The translations under genes were made by a program, and so were the position numbers. Source: Allomyces arbusculus (taxonomy: Eukaryota > Blastocladiomycota > Blastocladiomycetes > Blastocladiales > Blastocladiaceae). From it: a DNA stretch of 64,000 nucleotides. Of this stretch, positions 58,601-64,000 are shown piece after piece. The first letter of the stretch is position 1. Each line of letters starts with the position of its first letter. A model generated the notes under the pieces. It was not told the DNA's origin. It saw nothing but the letters and a program-made list of their open reading frames with translations, and did not search any database. The DNA is taken from assembly GCA_027604705.1 (NCBI GenBank), contig JADHYV010000007.1, positions 496,434 through 560,433 of the forward strand, written 5' to 3'.

Positions 58601-58816
58601 ACACCTGCGCGCCCTCGGGGTATTCTTGCAGAACCTTCTTGACGTGCTTGTGGAACGGTAGTGGGCGGTAGGCGAACGCGTGCGCGGCGGCGCCGACCAT
58701 GTCGGCCACGGCCTGGGAAAGAGAATTGGGCGACCGAGCAAGTGATCAGACCCTGTTCCATGCGAAGGAATCACGGTGATCAAGTCGAATCGTACCTCAG
58801 GTGGCGCGTCGGCCAT
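49688..58816 (-). CDS. Sacsin-like protein, two ATPase repeats plus BTB
   Basis: About 2,990 residues in three exons: 58816-58796 (MADAPPE), 58712-58352 and 58271-49688; introns start GTACGA and GTACGT and end CCCAG and ACAG. An upstream in-frame ATG at 58900 is an alternative start. Two sacsin-type repeat regions are present. The first has the GHKL ATP-lid motifs ELIQNADDARAKK and GKFGIGFMS|VYHWTEVPMLVTG; the second has EFLQNADDAHARQF and GKFGYGFCAVYHFTDVPSVI. The C-terminus is a BTB/POZ domain (TDVTFVLPASRDP, VHAHRWLLMCATSHYQREFL, FRLFLYFLYHGQIP) with a BACK-like helical end. Human sacsin is an Hsp90-like chaperone with other C-terminal domains; a ubiquitin-ligase adaptor role for the BTB is inference. 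The frame shifts by one near 54,565-54,580, right at the start of repeat 2. Either a sequencing error, a real lesion, or two overlapping genes. Confidence 0.8.
54565..54580 (-). other. Frame change within the sacsin-like gene
   Basis: The upstream frame reads EDLVDVGQ and continues nonsensically to a stop at 54415. The downstream frame reads YQRVFTEQMHEYYGESRLDR and stays in good sacsin homology. The switch corresponds to one missing or two extra bases and cannot be an intron because there is no room. A separate start at the ATG near 54,546 (MHEYYGES...) would make two overlapping genes instead. Confidence 0.7.
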
Positions 58817-60432
58817 GGCGGATCGCGCACGTGGTCCAGGTGCGTGCTGGGCAAGCTTGGTCAGGGAGCACGCGTCCTCGGCGCGCAGGTCGCACAGCAT
58901 CGGGTGGAGAACCTCGGCGCACGTCGTGCGCGTGCCGCTGCCCGCGTCAAACTCAGTGTTGCTTGAGCTCGTCGATCAGGGTATGGCCAGTAGCTCGCGC
59001 AGGCTGAACGGGTGGTCAAGCAACAGCGCTGCACTCACGATCGAGAGCACGGCGCGCGGACGCGGCGGCGACACGCGCTTTTGTTGTCGACACGAAGCGC
59101 ATACAGAGCTGTTGGTTCCTGTCCACGGAATGACCGCGGTGTGTCGTGCGCGGCCGGGTGCGCGTGGTGCTGAGCCGCATCGCCGTCGTGGACCTGGACG
59201 ACCCGCTGGCAAGTGCTGAGATCAGGTGCGCGACGTCGGTCTCGGCGCGGCCGGCGCGCCGCGACATGAAGGCGCGCGCCGGGGCGGCGGCGGGTTCAAG
59301 GAAACCATTGCGCATGGTTTCGATGGCAGCGGTGGTCGCAAGCGTCGAGTGCAATGGTTTGCCGGTGGTGGGGATTGATCGGTGGGCGGCCAGGGCACGA
59401 GGCGACTTGAGCAAGCAGCGGCCTCTGACGTGGATATCGGTCCAAATCACCGTGCCCCGACTTGCTGGATCGCCAGTGACGTTGACCGCACCCGTAGCGT
59501 CGTCGCCGCTTGAGGGCCGTGGGCTACATCATGATCATTTGCTCGAATTGCCGACGACGGTCCGCCGCGCGCTCCAACTTGCTGCAAACGGCCCGCCAGA
59601 GTCCCAGCTATCAGCGGCCTCCTGCACCCGGCTCCTCCGAACCGCGCGTCGGCGCTCGCGCCGCACGCGGACCCCGCCGGCCCCTTGCTATCCGTCGCTG
59701 TGCCGCTGACCCGAGCTTGCGGTGGGCGCCGCGAGAGCAAAGGCATTGATCAGCAGCTTCAGCAGCTGGCCGGGACCTGCGCTCCGTGCCCCAAGCTGCA
59801 GCCAAGACGTTGCCGGCCCTCGGACATGAGGCGCACCCCTGAGGCAGCACGTGGCGCTGGCAACTCTCTGGGCTCCCCCGCCGGGACGGGGAGATGCATC
59901 TGCGGAAAAGAACCATGCCTGATGCCGCCGGCGGCCCGCCGGGACGCCCTTGGACGACATGTATGGCGTGGGTCCCCCAGCTGAGCCAGGGTGCTTGGCG
60001 TTGTTCGGTGTGCGATTTGCCTTTGCTGCACCGTTTTGGGCACGCTGCGTGATCGGCGCCAACCTCATGTCCCCGACGGGAACGGGTGGCGAAGCGTGCT
60101 CTCGCAACACGCGAACCCGACCGGCAGCATGAACAGCCATCAGGCTGTCGTCCGATAGCGGAAGGGCCCGCCGGCACCATTGACGCACCGCCGACGCGAC
60201 GCTCTCCTCCTGTTCCCGGACGAGGAGCCGCGCGCACGCCCATTATAAAGTCGCACGACGCCCGCCAACCAAGGCCATTCAAATCCAACTTGCTTACGCC
60301 TGCTCTTGCTCCTCCATCCTCCCGCACCGTTGTCACGGCGGACCGATCTCAGCTGCAGCGATACCACGCACGCATTTCGGTGACACGTAGCCTCCGCGCC
60401 CAAGCTCGTCTGCATCCGACTGTCTCTCCACC
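58817..60432. promoter_or_regulatory. Divergent 1.6-kb region
   Basis: Lies between the sacsin-like gene (-) and the ABC transporter (+). A TATA-like sequence (cattataaagtc, 60240-60251) sits about 185 bases before the transporter ATG and is a plausible core promoter. The rest is GC-rich with long but contentless open frames on both strands. A short minus-strand piece, RAVLSIVSAALLLDHPFSLR (about 58,985-59,050), looks protein-like, but no complete gene could be built. Confidence 0.45.
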
Positions 60433-63400
60433 ATGACCGCCGCCGACGTGCCGCGCGACGTGGCGCCCGGCGTGGCCGTCGACTTGGACGACACTGCCAT
60501 GCTCAAGCAGCCGCTGCACTCGGGTCCACACTCGGACGAGACTGGGTCCTCGACCGCGGCCAACAGCACGACCGACAAGGCCACTGCTGGCCAGGCTGAT
60601 GCGGACACGGTGCACAAAGTGCCCTACTTCCACCTGTTCCGGTTTGCCGATGCCAAGGACATCACCTTGATGCTGCTCGGCGCGCTCGGCGCTATTGCCA
60701 ACGGCGTCTCGCTGCCGCTCCTGACGATTGTGCTCGGCGACACAATCAATGTGTTCACCGTCTACGACACGATGCTGCGGTCGAATCGCGAGAACCCCGG
60801 CAGTATCCCGCAGTCGTTGCTCGACAAGACGCACGACGACTTCGATGACGCGACGTGGTCGGTCTTTTGGAAGTTCATTTTCCTGGCGATTGGCGCGCTC
60901 GTGGCCTCATATGTCCAAATGGGCTTTTGGAAATGGGCGGGCGAGTCGCAAACGTTCAAGATCAAGAAACAGTACTTCCAGGCGTTGTTGCGCCAGGAGA
61001 TTGCCTTCTTCGACGGTACCAACCGCGGCGAGTTGACGTCCAAAATTGCGACCGACACGGACCAGATCCAGGACGGGATTGCCGACAAGGTCGGCGCCGT
61101 GCTGCAGTACATGGGCATGTTCATCTCGGCGCTCATCATTGCCTTCGTCCGCAAGTACGCTAGCTGTTCATTTTTCTTTTCCAACAATCTCGCTCTTGTC
61201 ATCGCGCTGGATACTAACCTCTTGCGTCAATTCTCAAAAGCGCCGAGCTCACAGGCATTCTATGCATTTCATTGCCGTTCAAACTCGTCTCGGCCGCGTC
61301 CATGGGCAAGCTGGTGGCCGCGTTCATGGATGGCGCGCTGATCGCCTACGCCAAGGCCGGCGGCGTCGCCGAAGAAGTCCTGGCGAGTCTGCGCACGATC
61401 GTGTCGTTTGGCGGTGAGCGGCGCGAGCGCGCGCGCTATGTGCGCATGACGCGCGAAATCGCCGAACAGGAGGCGAGCAAGGGCTTTACGATTGGTGTCG
61501 GTGTCGGCGCCATTTTCCTGATCATGTTCCTGACCTACTCGCTCGGGTTCTGGTGGTCGGCACGCATGCTGATTGGCGGCCGGATTACCGTCGGCGACGT
61601 TGTCTCCTGCTTCATGTCGTTCATTATTGGGTCGTCGGCGCTCGGTATGGCCGCGCCGTACTTGTCGTCGTTTGTGACGGCGCAGGCCGCCGCCTACCGC
61701 GTGTTCAAGGCGATTGACCGCCAGTCGCAGGTCGACCCGCTGCCCAAGATTGATGTCGGCCTGCGGCCCACCAAGGTCACGGGCGAGATCGAGTTCAAGA
61801 ATGTGGACTTCGCCTACCCGTTGCGCCCGCACGTGCCGATTCTCCGCAATTTCAACCTCAAGATCGCGTCTGGCACGACTGTCGCGCTCGTTGGCCAGTC
61901 CGGGTCCGGCAAGTCGACGTGCGTCGGTTTGCTTGAGCGGTACTATGTTCCGGCGTCGGGCGCGATCACGCTTGATGGCACGCCGATTGACAAGCTGTCG
62001 ATTGAGTGGTTGCGCGGCCAGATTGGGCACATTCAGCAGGAGGTGCGTATTGACGCGCATTGATGGGTCCCGCCGCTGCATATTTATTTTTGCTCCAACG
62101 CTGACGGTCATGGTTTGATCCCGTTTGTAGCCCATTCTCTTTGCCGGCACGATCCGCGAAAACGTGGCCCTCGGCTCGCCCGTGCCCGTCGACGACAAGC
62201 AGATTCTCGACTCGCTGCGCATGGCCAACGCCTACAACTTTGTCATGGAGCTGCCCGACAAGCTCGACACGTACCTCGGCGAGTCTGGTGCCGCGCTGTC
62301 GGGTGGTCAGAAGCAGCGCATCGCGATTGGTATGTTTCTCCGCTGGCCGCTGTTCCTGGATGTCGGGCGCCAAACTGACATTCGACCGTGAGGAAAGCTC
62401 GCGCGCTTATTCGTAACCCGAAAATCATGCTTCTTGATGAGGCCACGTCGGCGCTCGACACGCAGTCCGAGGCGATTGTCCAGGAGGCGCTCGACAATGC
62501 CGCGCAGGGCCGCACGACCATTGTCATTGCTCATCGGTACGCCTCCCTCACTATGCACGCGCCATTTCCGCGCTCGCGCCCATAAACTGACCTCACATTT
62601 CATCGCTCCCTTCCAGCCTGTCGACCATTCGCAACGCCGACATGATTGTCGTCATGAAAAAGGGCGTGATTGTCGAGACCGGCTCGCACGACGCACTGCT
62701 CGCGAAGCAGGGCTACTACGCTGACCTGATCAAGGACCAGCAAGTCGGGATCGACGACGACGACGACGACGAGGACGCATCCCCCGCCGAGACCGACATC
62801 GAGGACGACACGGTCGCCGCAGGTGAAACCCATTCGCTCCTGCAGCGCGCAGCCACGTGGATGTCGGGCAAGTCCGAGCAGGGTGCATCGCTCGTGCGTG
62901 TCCCACACGGCGGTGTCGACGACGTGCCCGAAGAGAAATCGCCGGCGATGCGCGTGCTCAAGCTGGTCCTTGCCGACCAGTGGCCGTGGATCTTGTTTGG
63001 CCTGTTCGGTGCCGTTCTGTCGGGCGGCGTCACACCCGTGCACGCCTGGTACTATGCCGAGGCCGTGGGGTCGTTTGGGCTCGCCTACACGCTCAAGGAC
63101 AACCAGCTCGTGCTCGATACGGCGCAGATGAAGCACCTCGGGTCCAAGTGGGGTATCTGCTTTTTGGTGATTGCGTTTGTCGCGTTTTCCGGGCACACGA
63201 TCCAGATCGCGTCGTTTATGCGCACGGGCGAGGTCATTGTGATGCGCATCCGCGAACAGCTGTTTACGGCGCTGATTGGGCAAGAGGGCGCCTTTTACGA
63301 CCGCAAGGAAAACTCGGTCGGCGCGCTCGCGTCCAAGTTGTCGGTCGAGTCGAACCTTGTCCGCAAGCTCGTCGGCGACGTACTCGGCACGATCACGTCG

Positions 63401-64000
63401 GTACTCGTGTCGCTGCTCGTCGGGTGCATCTTGGCGCTGACCAAGGGGTGGCAGCTCGCGCTTGTCGTGATTGCGTGCGTACCGTTTATTCTCGTCTCGG
63501 GCGTCGTGCAAGCACGCATGCTCCGCGGGCTCGGCCGCGAGGCCGCTGAGAACGAGGCCTCGCAAATCGCGTCCGAGGCCGTGGCCAATGTGCGCACGAT
63601 CGCGTCGCTCGGCCTCGAGCGGCATTTCATTGGCGAGTACTACGAGCGGCTGCAGGCGCCCTACCGCGAGGCGCGCCGCGATGCCCTCTTGGGCGCGCTG
63701 ACATTTGGCGCGTCGTCGGCGGTCATGTTCATTGTCTATGCCGTGTCGTTCCTCTACACGGGGTACCTGATCGCGCACGAGATCTACTCGTTCTCGGACC
63801 TGTTCCAGGTGATCATGACCATCATGTTCTCGGCGATGATGGCGTCACGTATGGGCCAGCACGCGCCGGAAATTACCAAGGCGCATGCCGCGTCGATCTC
63901 GATCTTCAAGCTGGTCGACCGCAGGCCACCGATTGATATTTACCGCCCGCCGGCGTCGGCCATCACGCTCGATCCCTCGGCGGTCAAGGGTGAGATCACG
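60433..64000 (+). CDS. ABCB/P-glycoprotein-type ABC transporter, 3' truncated
   Basis: Full-size ABC exporter with TMD-NBD-TMD-NBD order; the window ends before the second nucleotide-binding domain (1,082 residues present). Five exons so far: 60433-61154, 61241-62042, 62131-62329, 62398-62536, 62617-64000. A Ser/Thr/Asp-rich N-terminus precedes [20 protein letters not shown], the usual start of the first membrane domain; [20 protein letters not shown] is rebuilt at the first splice. First NBD: Walker [10 protein letters not shown] (residue 459 on), Q-loop [15 protein letters not shown], signature [15 protein letters not shown] across intron 3, Walker [15 protein letters not shown]-loop [15 protein letters not shown] across intron 4. 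An acidic linker ([18 protein letters not shown]) leads to the second membrane domain. Substrate, such as lipid, peptide or drug, is not readable. Confidence 0.93.

Noticed and set aside
59611-60336. 241-codon minus-strand open frame upstream of the ABC transporter
   Set aside because: Low-complexity Gly/Arg/Ala composition, no domain, overlaps the likely promoter.
1-64000. CRISPR arrays, tRNA or rRNA genes, operons, Shine-Dalgarno sites
   Set aside because: None seen, and the window is plainly eukaryotic nuclear DNA with spliceosomal introns.

Overview
The window comes from the nuclear genome of a flagellated, zoospore-forming fungus, most likely a member of Blastocladiomycota (the Allomyces/Catenaria/Blastocladiella group). 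The grounds are GC-rich sequence with short spliceosomal introns, a nuclear-encoded mitochondrial complex I subunit with a targeting presequence, a long ASH-domain protein of the ciliary type, two giant TmcB-like membrane proteins, and a complete rhodopsin-guanylyl cyclase fusion gene (RhGC). I know RhGC from Blastocladiomycota, where it drives zoospore phototaxis. I cannot name the species.

Layout. 1-3.0 kb holds a CpG-poor decayed retroelement, including a 130-bp LTR and the last codons of a Ty1/copia-type RNase H, with no intact host gene. 3.4-9.5 kb has a YDJ1/DNAJA chaperone (-), a dolichol kinase (+) and an AVT-type amino acid transporter (+). 9.5-11.4 kb has no gene I can support. 11.4-18 kb has a CS-domain/Sel1-repeat tail-anchored protein (-), two small glycine-rich membrane proteins (+), a cornichon/ERV14 cargo receptor (-) and the OST48/WBP1 oligosaccharyltransferase subunit (+). 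18.3-33.1 kb is the most distinctive part: RhGC followed by a tandem pair of TmcB-like proteins of about 1,475 and 1,621 residues, all on the + strand. 34-43 kb holds a GRDP-like protein (-), a YFH7-like P-loop kinase (-), DRG2 GTPase (+), a short PEX19 (+) and NDUFS2 (-). 43.2-47.4 kb is an intronless ASH-domain protein. 49.7-58.8 kb is a sacsin-like protein with two ATPase-type repeats and a C-terminal BTB domain (-). From 60.4 kb to the end is an ABCB/P-glycoprotein-type transporter cut off by the window edge.

Most genes are unrelated housekeeping genes (ER glycosylation and export, complex I, peroxisomes, translation GTPase). The RhGC and TmcB-like genes plausibly belong to zoospore sensory biology: RhGC would turn green light into cGMP, and the TmcB-like proteins are large polytopic membrane proteins of unknown molecular role. 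Their adjacency is observed; a functional link is inference only.

Exon boundaries were worked out by hand from reading-frame continuity, GT..AG sites, family motifs and, for the TmcB pair, agreement between paralogs. Nearly all introns start GTACGN or GTGCGN rather than GTAAGT. Summed exon lengths were checked to be multiples of three for nearly all spliced models; the sacsin-like gene fails this test because of an apparent frameshift, and the first GRDP intron is unresolved.
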